The notes below the pieces were generated by a model. It did not search any database, had not been told where the DNA came from, and was given only the letters and a program-made list of their open reading frames with translations. A DNA stretch of 6,225 nt. Origin: Cyanobacteriota bacterium. GTDB taxonomy: Bacteria; Cyanobacteriota; Cyanobacteriia; Phormidesmidales; Phormidesmidaceae. The position numbers and the translations under genes were made by a program. The stretch is taken from contig JAIXUR010000251.1 of NCBI GenBank assembly GCA_027483425.1, forward strand, positions 1 through 6,225. The letters run 5' to 3'. Positions 1-5,784 of the stretch are shown here, piece after piece (position 1 is the stretch's first letter; each line of letters opens with the position of its first letter).

Positions 1-138
1 CGTCGTCGTCCTCAGATTCAAACAGGAGCAGAGTGCCAAAAAGTGAGGCGATCGCATCTCTGGACTGGTGCAGTTCATGGCTAACGTCTTACAAACTCCT
101 GTTCCCATGGACTGCGGCCTAGGTTTTTAAGTTTGCGC

Positions 139-804
139 TCATCCCCCAACCTCTGCTTCCAGACAATGGATTTTAGCTAGGTTATCCCCTAGCTGAGTGG
201 CTAGGGTGGTAATAGCGGCCCAGTTTTGCTCCGCCACTGCAGCTTTGGGAAAGAGACTGGTGGATAGGCCCACGGCGATCGCCCCTGCCTGCACCATCTC
301 CGTGGCATTCTCCACGGTTACCCCGCCTGTGGGCACCAGGGGAATGTGGGCCAGCGGCCCCTGCAAACTGCGAATATAGCTAACCCCGCCCACGGCGCTA
401 ATGGGAAACACCTTAACCGCCGCTGCCCCCGCCTGCCAGGCCGCCACAATTTCGTTAGGGGTAAGGGCACCGGGGACAATGGGAATTTGAACCGTCTGGG
501 CCTGTTGAATCAGCTCCAGGTCGGTGTGTGGGCAAAAGCAAAATTGTGCCCCGGCTGCAACCGCCGCGTCGAGATCGGCAATGGATAGGGCCGTGCCAAC
601 CCCAATGGTGCAGTGGGGCAGCTGTTGCCTGAGCTTATCCACCAGGTGGGCGGGGCTGGCACTATCCCAGGTAATTTCAATCAGCCGCAGCCCCCCGGCG
701 GCGGCGGCCTGGGCCTGGGCTATCCCTAGCGCTAACTCGGATGCACGGATAACAGCGATCGCGCGGTGCTGCCGCAGTAGATCTAAAAAAGAAGCATTGT
801 CCAT
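139..804 (-). CDS. eda: KDPG/KHG aldolase (2-keto-3-deoxy-6-phosphogluconate / 4-hydroxy-2-oxoglutarate aldolase), Eda family
   Basis: A 221-residue class I aldolase, close to the usual length of about 210. The family forms a Schiff base with pyruvate and cleaves KDPG to pyruvate plus glyceraldehyde-3-phosphate, or 4-hydroxy-2-oxoglutarate to pyruvate plus glyoxylate, in the cytosol as a TIM-barrel trimer. Visible landmarks: the catalytic Glu in IEIT (E43), GVGT (T71), the Schiff-base lysine in AVKVFP (K131) and the phosphate-loop motif PTGGV (158-162). The position of E. coli Arg49, a substrate-contacting residue, is Asp here (EITWDS, D47); from memory other cyanobacterial Eda proteins also lack this Arg. 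The ATG at 804 is supported by AGGA seven bases upstream. It lies 63 bp behind the PotC-type permease on the same strand, so it may be the last gene of the transport operon. The family is firm. The physiological substrate is uncertain, since a complete Entner-Doudoroff pathway in cyanobacteria has been disputed. Confidence 0.93.
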   Translation of the reverse strand: MDNASFLDLLRQHRAIAVIRASELALGIAQAQAAAAGGLRLIEITWDSASPAHLVDKLRQQLPHCTIGVGTALSIADLDAAVAAGAQFCFCPHTDLELIQQAQTVQIPIVPGALTPNEIVAAWQAGAAAVKVFPISAVGGVSYIRSLQGPLAHIPLVPTGGVTVENATEMVQAGAIAVGLSTSLFPKAAVAEQNWAAITTLATQLGDNLAKIHCLEAEVGG

Positions 805-811
805 GGGCCTA

Positions 812-815
812 TCCT
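812..815 (-). promoter_or_regulatory. Ribosome binding site of eda
   Basis: On the minus strand AGGA is followed by seven bases and then the ATG at 804. It is the clearest Shine-Dalgarno match in the minus-strand gene train; the binding-protein and permease starts lack one. It fixes the eda start and implies that eda can be translated independently of the upstream permease. Confidence 0.6.
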
Positions 816-867
816 AATCGCGCCAAGCAGGCGATCGGACAACAGCCGTAGGTTTTGTAACCCCCGC

Positions 868-1683
868 CTACGCCTGCCCCCGCTGGCGTTTGACCACCGC
901 CGAGTAGGCAAAAAAGGCAATCAAAATAATCGAGGCCGAAAACACGGTGGTCAGAGTACCCAGGGCGTAGAGGGCCGGGGAGGTAACATTGGTGGTCATG
1001 CCAAAAATTTCCAGCGGCAGGGTATTGTTTTGACCCGACACCAAGGACGTGCGGGTAAATTCATCGTAGGAGAGGGTAAAGGTGAGCAACCCCACCCCCA
1101 GCAGGCTGGGGGCAATCAAAGGCAGCACGATTTCCCAAAATGTCTTGGGGTCGCTGGCCCCAAGATCGCGGGCGGCCTCTTCGTAGGCGGGGTCGAAGCG
1201 GTTAAAAATGCCCAGCATAATCAAAAAGGCAATGGGCAAAGTCCAGGTCAGGTGAGCCCCCAGACCAGAGGTAAACCAGTTGGTCGGCCAGCCCATCACT
1301 TGAAACACCACGCCAATACCCAGGGAAACCAGAATGCTCGGCACAATCAGACTGGCTATAGTCATGTAAAAAATGACTGTGGAGCCCTTAAACCGCTGGC
1401 GAAAGCCCATGCTGGCCAACACCGAGGCGGTGATGGTAATAGCCATGACGGCAATGCCCAGGAGGAGCGATCGCATAAACGGCTCAATAAAATTGCCTAC
1501 CCGCTGCTCTTGAAACACCTGCCCCAGCCAGTAAAAGCTAAAGCCCCGCATGGGGAAGGTCAACGCCCCATCGGGCCCCTGCATCGACAGCATAAAAATG
1601 GTACTCCTCGGGCCGTAGAGAAATAGCACGAACAGGCAAAAAAATGCCAGCAGCAGATAGAAAGAAAGGGATCGTTTTTGCAT
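868..1683 (-). CDS. potC: ABC transporter inner-membrane permease, PotC type (spermidine/putrescine family)
   Basis: A 271-residue integral membrane protein and one of the two permease halves of a type I ABC importer. About six hydrophobic segments are visible (roughly 8-28, 70-92, 103-130, 143-163, 193-213 and 240-262). The cytoplasmic EAA loop that docks onto the ATPase is near-perfect: EEAARDLGAS at 168-177, running to VLPLIAP at 186-192. Size and loop position match PotC/PotI (COG1177). The segment between the first two helices (about 29-69) is longer and more polar than is typical and may form an extracytoplasmic loop. The ATG at 1683 has no clear Shine-Dalgarno sequence. The gene sits 181 bp behind the PotB-type permease across a repeat-filled gap, the widest in the train. 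The symbol denotes family only; transport of polyamines is not established. Confidence 0.92.
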   Translation of the reverse strand: MQKRSLSFYLLLAFFCLFVLFLYGPRSTIFMLSMQGPDGALTFPMRGFSFYWLGQVFQEQRVGNFIEPFMRSLLLGIAVMAITITASVLASMGFRQRFKGSTVIFYMTIASLIVPSILVSLGIGVVFQVMGWPTNWFTSGLGAHLTWTLPIAFLIMLGIFNRFDPAYEEAARDLGASDPKTFWEIVLPLIAPSLLGVGLLTFTLSYDEFTRTSLVSGQNNTLPLEIFGMTTNVTSPALYALGTLTTVFSASIILIAFFAYSAVVKRQRGQA

Positions 1684-1715
1684 GGGTGGTTATTGAGGGT
1701 ATGCAATGCCTGCGA

Positions 1716-1752
1716 TTCAAAATCCCCTCCTGGGAGGGGTAAGGGTGGGTTT
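1716..1752 (+). repeat. GC-rich cyanobacterial interspersed repeat, direct copy 1
   Basis: A 37-bp unit that starts TTCAAAATCCCCTCC, contains the self-complementary CCTCCTGGGAGG core, and ends GGGTGGGTTT. It matches the unit at 1764-1800 at 35 of 37 positions, with a period of 48 bp. It lies wholly between the two permease genes. From memory, elements with this CCCCTCC...GGAGGGG...GGGTGGGTT pattern are scattered through intergenic regions of many cyanobacterial genomes; no mobility gene is attached. Confidence 0.8.
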
Positions 1753-1763
1753 GCCCTACAGTT

Positions 1764-1800
1764 TTCAAAATCCCCTCCTGGAAGGGGTAGGGGTGGGTTT
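1764..1800 (+). repeat. GC-rich cyanobacterial interspersed repeat, direct copy 2
   Basis: Second direct copy of the 37-bp unit, differing from copy 1 by one G-to-A change in the core and one A-to-G change in the following purine run. The core change weakens the internal hairpin of this copy. The 11 bases between the copies (1753-1763) show no further similarity. Confidence 0.8.
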
Positions 1801-1826
1801 TTCGAAGCCATGATTGAACCCACCCC
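1790..1826. other. Perfect 10-bp stem formed between oppositely oriented repeat copies
   Basis: GGGGTGGGTT at 1790-1799 is the exact reverse complement of AACCCACCCC at 1817-1826, separated by 17 bases. The arms are the ends of repeat copy 2 and of the inverted copy 3. In the operon transcript this would be a stable GC-rich stem between the permease coding regions. There is no U-run after it on the minus strand, so it does not look like a rho-independent terminator. An mRNA-stabilising or attenuating role is inference. Confidence 0.65.
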
Positions 1827-1857
1827 GCCCTATCGGGCACCCCTCCCTGGAGGGGAT
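1817..1857 (-). repeat. Related GC-rich repeat, inverted copy 3 with an extra hairpin
   Basis: Read on the minus strand this is ATCCCCTCC, then GGAGGGGTGCCC, then GGGCGGGGTGGGTT: the same framework as the two direct copies with an inserted GCCC-GATA-GGGC mini-hairpin (1827-1838). The CCCCTCC/GGAGGGG arms at 1840-1855 pair around a two-base loop. It ends about 8 bp from the stop codon of the PotB-type gene. Opposite orientation to the other two copies suggests independent arrival or an inversion. Confidence 0.7.
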
Positions 1858-1864
1858 GGGGTAC

Positions 1865-2722
1865 CTACAACTCTTTGCGAATGTCTAGTACTCGCAGAAC
1901 TGAGACAATAATCAGCATCGTTACCGCCAGCAGCACCATGGCATTGGCCGCCGCTAGGGGATACTGCAAACTACCAATTTGAGTCTGAATTAGCTTACCG
2001 ACCGAGGCCGATTGGCCACCGCCCATCAGGCGTACCGTCACAAATTCACCCATGACTAAGGTGACTATAAAAATAGACCCAATGGCAATGCCCGGAGCCG
2101 ACAAAGGTAGAATAACCTCCTTGAAAATTTGCAGTCCCGAGGCTCCGAGGTCCTCAGCCGCCGTGATCAGGGAGCGCTCAATGCGCATTAGGCTGTTAAA
2201 GATGGGGGCGATCATAAAAATGATGTAGAGGTGCACCATCCCCAACACCACGGCAAAATCAGAGTAGAGCAAAAACTCCAGCGGCTGCTGAATTAGCCCA
2301 CCCCCCAGCAAAACCTGGTTAACCAGGCCCTCGCGCCCCAGCAGCGGCACCCAGGAAATCATCCGAATGATATTGGAGGTCCAAAAGGGGATGGTGCATA
2401 CCAGAAAGAGCAAAATTTGCCACTCTAGCTTGGGCACATGAAACGCGATGAAATAGGCCACGGGATAGCCAATCAGCAGCGTCGCCAGCCACACCAAACC
2501 CAAAAATTTAAACGTATTCAGGTAGGTCTTGAACGTGACATCGGAGGTGAAAATACCCTGGTAGTTATCCAGGGTAAAGGCCGGAACCATGGAATAGCCA
2601 GTAAACTCCCAGAAGCTCACCACCCCAATCATCACGATGGGGAACACCAGAAATAGCAGAAACACCAAGGTCTGTGGCGTAATCAGCGCGTAGGGTTTGA
2701 AGGTTTTCCAGGTTGCAGACAT
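1865..2722 (-). CDS. potB: ABC transporter inner-membrane permease, PotB type (spermidine/putrescine family)
   Basis: A 285-residue membrane protein, the usual PotB/PotH length (COG1176). A short basic N-terminus leads into the first helix (about 15-36), followed by helices near 72-94, 102-120, 155-176, 212-232 and 258-277. The ATPase-docking EAA loop is present as AAEDLGASGLQ (188-198) ending in VILPLSAPG (203-211). With the PotC-type protein it would form the heterodimeric channel. The gene follows the binding-protein gene by 84 bp with a strong hairpin in between, a classic arrangement for lowering permease dosage relative to binding protein. The ATG at 2722 lacks an obvious Shine-Dalgarno sequence but the hydrophobic N-terminus starts at the right place. 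The symbol is family-level; substrate is not proven. Confidence 0.93.
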   Translation of the reverse strand: MSATWKTFKPYALITPQTLVFLLFLVFPIVMIGVVSFWEFTGYSMVPAFTLDNYQGIFTSDVTFKTYLNTFKFLGLVWLATLLIGYPVAYFIAFHVPKLEWQILLFLVCTIPFWTSNIIRMISWVPLLGREGLVNQVLLGGGLIQQPLEFLLYSDFAVVLGMVHLYIIFMIAPIFNSLMRIERSLITAAEDLGASGLQIFKEVILPLSAPGIAIGSIFIVTLVMGEFVTVRLMGGGQSASVGKLIQTQIGSLQYPLAAANAMVLLAVTMLIIVSVLRVLDIRKEL

Positions 2723-2759
2723 AGAGGTGGCGGTAGTGGGTTGTGGGTAGAGGGTAGAT

Positions 2760-2797
2760 TTCAGGGGGGAGAGGGCTACAGCTCTCTCCCCCCTGAA
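2760..2797. other. Strong intercistronic hairpin behind the solute-binding protein gene
   Basis: Bases 2760-2776 pair with 2781-2797: 17 pairs with a single G-T wobble and a four-base loop (TACA on the plus strand). The core is six consecutive G-C pairs flanked by GAGA/TCTC. The stem starts about 9 bp after the TAA of the binding-protein gene. No T-run follows on either strand, so termination is unlikely. By analogy with the hairpins behind malE and other binding-protein genes, it would protect the upstream mRNA from 3' exonucleases and favour high binding-protein expression; that role is inferred. Confidence 0.75.
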
Positions 2798-2806
2798 TCC
2801 ATCTAA

Positions 2807-4114
2807 TTACGAGGCAATAAGCTCATTCCACTTCTGCACCAGGTAGGTGTTTTCTTTCATGGTGGAGTTCCAGCAGACGATGTTGCCGAAGCGCTCCTCA
2901 AAGGAACCACCGTCGCGTTTGGCACCGGCCTTAGCCAAGGTCTTGCCGAAGGGGTCGACAATCGGTTCGGTGGCCGCCTTACCTTCGTACCAGAAGCCCC
3001 ATTCGTCGGCGGACATAAACTTACGGGCGGTTTCCGGGGCCGCACTGTAGTAGCCCTGGCGGCCCAAAAAGGCCCCTACCCAACCGTCGAGCATCCAGTT
3101 CATGTACTCGTAGGCGGCGTCGAGCTGAATGCCCTCCAGATTTTTGGAGAGGCCAATACCACCGCCCCAGCCCCGGTAGCCTTCCTTCAGCGGGGCGTAG
3201 ATGCACTCAATTCCCTGGGCTTGCACGGCGGTGACGGCGGGCGACCACATCGATTGCAGCACCACTTCTCCCGAGCTCATCAGGTTAACCGACTCGTCAA
3301 AGGTCTTCCAGAAGGCGCGGAACTGGCCGTTGGCTTTTTGCTCTTTGAGAATCTCAATAATCTGGTCGATTTCGGCCTTGGTCATGTTCCCCTTGTCGCC
3401 AAAGGTCATCAGCCCTAGGGCCTCGGATACCATAGCCGCATCCATAATGCCGATTTGGGGAATATCGAGAATGGCGGTTTTGCCCTTAAATTCTGGGTTG
3501 AACAGTTCGCCCCAGGTCTCGATTTTGCGGCCCACTAGGTCGGGGCGATAGCCCAGGGTGTCGGCGTTGTACTGAAAGGGAATCAGGGTGGCGTAGTCGG
3601 TGGGGGTAGGCGAAAATTCCTTCGAGTCGGGGCCGGTCAGGTACTGCACCTTAAAGGGAGCCGTACCCTGGGATTTTTCGACCGGCATACCCTTGAATTC
3701 GCCGGTTCTAAAGAAGGAGACAATTTTGTCGTAGTTGGCAATCCGCTTGATATCGATGGGCTGGAGGTTTCCGGAGGGCACCACCAGGGGCAGGCTGAAG
3801 TATTCGCCGTCGAAGATATCGTACTGGTCGGGCTGAGTAATGGCGATTTGGTTGTTTTCTTCGGTGCTGAGGGCCCGCATGTCAAACTTAAAGCCCAGAT
3901 CTTCCTGGGCCTTGTCGCGAATGTCGTTGATTTGGGAGACACCCGTACCAATCAGCCGCAGGGTGACGTCTTTAATTTGGTTGGTATTGACCTGGGGGCC
4001 AGGGGCCGGATTGTCGGGAGTGCCCTTGGGGGCTGAGGCACAGCGGGTGGCGGTCAGAAAGGCTCCGGCGGCGAGGCTGGTGCGAAGGACTTGGCGACGA
4101 GAAAACTTACCCAT
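2807..4114 (-). CDS. Extracellular solute-binding protein of a PotD-superfamily ABC importer, Tat signal
   Basis: A 435-residue protein that captures the cargo outside the membrane and hands it to the permeases. The N-terminus carries a twin-arginine signal (SRRQVL, residues 5-10) and a hydrophobic stretch up to about 22. Cys25 could be a lipidation site, but the residue before it is Arg, which breaks the lipobox rule. Family landmarks that align with E. coli PotD (COG0687): TWGELFNPEFKGK (200-212, PotD SWADLWKPEYKG), SMWSPA (288-293, PotD MIWNGSA) and APLKEGYRGWGGGIGL (307-322, PotD WPKEGGIFWMDSLAI). PotD Asp257, Asp168 and Glu171 fall on Gly318, Ile218 and Ile221, so polyamine binding is doubtful. 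It is about 90 residues longer than E. coli PotD; the extra includes a Pro-rich linker (29-41). The gene sits 97 bp behind the ATPase gene. The class is firm, the ligand unknown, so I give no symbol. Confidence 0.9.
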   Translation of the reverse strand: MGKFSRRQVLRTSLAAGAFLTATRCASAPKGTPDNPAPGPQVNTNQIKDVTLRLIGTGVSQINDIRDKAQEDLGFKFDMRALSTEENNQIAITQPDQYDIFDGEYFSLPLVVPSGNLQPIDIKRIANYDKIVSFFRTGEFKGMPVEKSQGTAPFKVQYLTGPDSKEFSPTPTDYATLIPFQYNADTLGYRPDLVGRKIETWGELFNPEFKGKTAILDIPQIGIMDAAMVSEALGLMTFGDKGNMTKAEIDQIIEILKEQKANGQFRAFWKTFDESVNLMSSGEVVLQSMWSPAVTAVQAQGIECIYAPLKEGYRGWGGGIGLSKNLEGIQLDAAYEYMNWMLDGWVGAFLGRQGYYSAAPETARKFMSADEWGFWYEGKAATEPIVDPFGKTLAKAGAKRDGGSFEERFGNIVCWNSTMKENTYLVQKWNELIAS

Positions 4115-4211
4115 GGTTAGCAGTTCAGTAATAACGAATGGTTAGACAAAGAGTGGAGGAGAAGGCTTTGCAAGGCTGACCCAGTGCAGAGGACGGCGCT
4201 AAGGGGCAGAC

Positions 4212-5387
4212 CTAATGGGACAGAAAGACGCAGTCAGCAGCGGCCCAGTCGAGCACGACGGTCTGCCCTTCTGCAAAGGAGGTGGTGAGCCAGTCGGGGG
4301 TGCGCGCTTTGTAGAGCACCTCCATGCCGTTGCGCTCGATCGCCAGAGAAACGCGGGTGACGTAGCCGGTAAACTCGACGGCGGTAATGCGAGCGGTAAC
4401 CCGGTTGGTGGCCGGGCCACAACCAGAGGTCTCGGCCTCAGCCAGGGATTTAATCTGCATCAGGTCGGCCCGAATGCAGCAGGCGGCCTCGGTGCCCACC
4501 TGGCCATAGTCGCCCAAGCATAGCAGGGTACCCAGGCCGGGCACCTCGAGCTGAATGAACTGGCCCTGGGTATCTGCCACGGTGCTAGTGACGGTGCCAG
4601 CAAAAATATTGTTGTCGCCGGTAAAGCGGGCTACAAACGTAGACAGGGGCCGAGAGAAAATCTCGACGGGGGTGCCCACCTGGTCAATGCGGCCATGATC
4701 CATGACCACAATTTGGTCGGAGAGGGAGTAGGCTTCGTCCTGGTTGTGGGTGACCTGAATAAAGGTCATGCCAAACTGGCGCTGGAGCTTGCGCAACTCG
4801 CCTCGAGTTTTGACCCGCAGGCTTTCATCCAGAGCACTGAGGGGCTCGTCGAGCATGAGCACCTGGGGCCGGGTGACCAGGGCACGGGCTAGGGCCACCC
4901 GCTGCTGCTGGCCGCCGCTGAGTTGGGCGGGTTTGCGATCGCTAAACTGGGTCAACCCCACGATCTCCAGCATTTCGCTCACCCGAGCGCGGCGGTCAGC
5001 GATCGCCAGGCCGCGCATTTTGAGGCCAAAATCAACGTTGTCCCACACGGTTTTGTGGGGAAACAGCGCGTAGTTTTGAAACATCATGGCGGTGTTGCGC
5101 TGGGTGGGTGGCAGCCCGTTAACACGGGTATCGCCAATATAGATATCGCCCGCAGAAATGTCTTCGTGGCCCGCAATCATGCGCATGGTGGTGGTTTTGC
5201 CGCAGCCACTGGGGCCTAATAGACAGGTGTACGATCCGGCAGCAATGTCGAGGGTAATATGTTGTACGGCAGCAAAGGAGCCATATTTTTTGGTGACATC
5301 CCGCAGGGAAACCCCCTTGGCCTCGGCCTGAAAGTCTTCGGGCACCGCATCAAGGGTGAGGACGGGTTCCACTTGAATGTCTTGCAT
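4212..5387 (-). CDS. potA: ABC transporter ATP-binding protein, PotA type (spermidine/putrescine family)
   Basis: The ATPase of the importer, 391 residues from the ATG at 5387. Motifs in order: Walker A GPSGCGKTT (58-66), Q-loop FQNYALFPH (103-111), signature LSGGQQQR (156-163), Walker B VLMLDEP with catalytic Glu181, D-loop SALD (184-187) and switch His214 in THNQDEA. A TOBE-type regulatory domain fills roughly 255-390, as in PotA/CysA/MalK-class subunits. All catalytic residues are intact. An upstream in-frame TTG at 5399 would add four residues; neither start has a good Shine-Dalgarno sequence and I prefer the ATG. About 27 residues precede the first ABC-domain strand, somewhat more than in many relatives. 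It is the first gene of the minus-strand train, with 408 bp of gene-free DNA upstream, so the operon promoter should lie there. The substrate is set by the binding protein and permeases, not by this subunit. Confidence 0.95.
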   Translation of the reverse strand: MQDIQVEPVLTLDAVPEDFQAEAKGVSLRDVTKKYGSFAAVQHITLDIAAGSYTCLLGPSGCGKTTTMRMIAGHEDISAGDIYIGDTRVNGLPPTQRNTAMMFQNYALFPHKTVWDNVDFGLKMRGLAIADRRARVSEMLEIVGLTQFSDRKPAQLSGGQQQRVALARALVTRPQVLMLDEPLSALDESLRVKTRGELRKLQRQFGMTFIQVTHNQDEAYSLSDQIVVMDHGRIDQVGTPVEIFSRPLSTFVARFTGDNNIFAGTVTSTVADTQGQFIQLEVPGLGTLLCLGDYGQVGTEAACCIRADLMQIKSLAEAETSGCGPATNRVTARITAVEFTGYVTRVSLAIERNGMEVLYKARTPDWLTTSFAEGQTVVLDWAAADCVFLSH

Positions 5388-5500
5388 AGGGGGCCACAAT
5401 TTAGATGAGGACTTGATTTTGAGAGCGTTTGAACAGCCAGGGAGAGTCTGCTGTATCGCGAAAGCGGGCCAGGGGGCTCATTTCTCAGGGGCTTTGCGGT

Positions 5501-5512
5501 AGCCCTAGGGCT
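5501..5512. promoter_or_regulatory. 12-bp perfect palindrome in the potA leader
   Basis: AGCCCTAGGGCT is fully self-complementary. It overlaps the downstream edge of the weak minus-strand -10 candidate (5511-5516). It could be a small operator, but a short palindrome of this kind can arise by chance, and no known binding site is recognised. Confidence 0.25.
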
Positions 5513-5539
5513 AATCGCACCAGAGCATGCCCGTTTCAA
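5511..5539 (-). promoter_or_regulatory. Weak candidate promoter for the transporter operon
   Basis: On the minus strand TTGAAA (5539-5534) is followed by 17 bases and GATTAG (5516-5511). The -35 matches TTGACA at five of six positions and the spacing is ideal, but the -10 matches only three of six. Transcription would start about 117 bp before the potA ATG. It is the best pairing I found close to the gene; a regulated promoter needing an activator is possible. Confidence 0.25.
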
Positions 5540-5567
5540 ACGCCGACTCCAACCGTAAAACCAGCTT

Positions 5568-5587
5568 GGTAAAATACTACGTTTACC
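5568..5587. promoter_or_regulatory. Operator-like dyad GGTAAA-N8-TTTACC
   Basis: Two perfect 6-bp arms (5568-5573 and 5582-5587) are separated by eight bases, giving a 20-bp symmetric site of the size bound by dimeric helix-turn-helix repressors. It lies between the two candidate promoters. It is not an NtcA site, because the GTA and TAC triplets are 12 rather than 8 apart. A further GTAAAA lies at 5555-5560 and a GTAAAC at 5685-5690, which may be half-sites. The regulator is unknown. Confidence 0.4.
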
Positions 5588-5620
5588 TGAATCAATCAGC
5601 TTCATATATAAAGTTCTATT

Positions 5621-5649
5621 TTGCTGTGCACTGTATGCAGGGATACAAT
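5621..5649 (+). promoter_or_regulatory. Sigma-70-type promoter for the plus-strand gene
   Basis: TTGCTG (5621-5626), a 17-base spacer, then TACAAT (5644-5649): four of six and five of six matches to consensus with optimal spacing. Transcription would start near 5656, giving an untranslated leader of about 140 bases before the ATG at 5796. Confidence 0.55.
5632..5647. promoter_or_regulatory. TGTAT-N6-ATACA dyad overlapping the plus-strand -10 box
   Basis: Perfect 5-bp inverted arms (5632-5636 and 5643-5647) sit in the spacer and cover most of the TACAAT -10 element. A protein bound there would block the promoter, so a repressor site is plausible. The arms are short and chance occurrence cannot be excluded. 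Confidence 0.3.
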
Positions 5650-5784
5650 TTCGGCCTAAGAGGGAAAGGGCGGCATTACGTTGTGTAAACAGGGGTGGGT
5701 TACGGCGGGCGGGGGCCGTAGCCTCCAGCCGTAGCGCGCGACCGTCTGGGGAAAGAGGCATAATTGGAGTAGTCGAGGGGCGAT

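Noticed and set aside
1..138. Three edge-open frames: plus strand 3-122, minus strand from ATG 108 to the edge, and a minus frame 88-2 whose translation includes SHEL, like a histidine-kinase H-box.
   Set aside because: All are under 40 residues, overlap each other, and lack a convincing start or a recognisable domain. The SHEL match is four residues, is followed by unrelated sequence, and has no ATG, GTG or TTG start. The neighbouring DNA would be needed.
847..872. CGTAGG/CCTACG inverted arms around the end of the PotC-type gene as a terminator.
   Set aside because: Only 6 bp of stem around a 14-base loop, it overlaps the stop codon and has no T-run, so it is too weak to call a terminator.
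1030..1626. A 198-codon plus-strand open frame opposite the PotC-type gene.
   Set aside because: It is wholly antisense to a clear membrane-protein gene and is rich in His, Gln and Gly, the typical shadow of hydrophobic codons.
1716..1857. CRISPR-like repeat array between the permease genes.
   Set aside because: Only two direct copies exist, with an 11-base spacer, and the third copy is inverted. This is an interspersed repeat, not a CRISPR.
1538..1911. Short open frames on both strands across the repeat-filled gap, with repeated PPLPLPGGDF or KSPPGRG peptides.
   Set aside because: The peptide repeats are translations of the non-coding GC-rich repeat; no ribosome binding site or domain supports them.
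5388..5399. TTG start at 5399 for the ATPase gene, adding four residues.
   Set aside because: An ATG follows 12 bases later, the extra residues are not family-like, and TTG has no better ribosome binding site. It cannot be fully excluded.
5569..5586. NtcA site (GTA-N8-TAC) in the potA upstream region.
   Set aside because: The GTA and TAC triplets here are 12 bases apart, not 8, so the site does not fit NtcA.
5216..5761. A 181-codon minus-strand open frame crossing the divergent region.
   Set aside because: It overlaps the N-terminal third of the ATPase gene in another frame. Its translation is rich in Arg, Pro and Ser with no domain, as expected of a shadow frame in GC-rich DNA.
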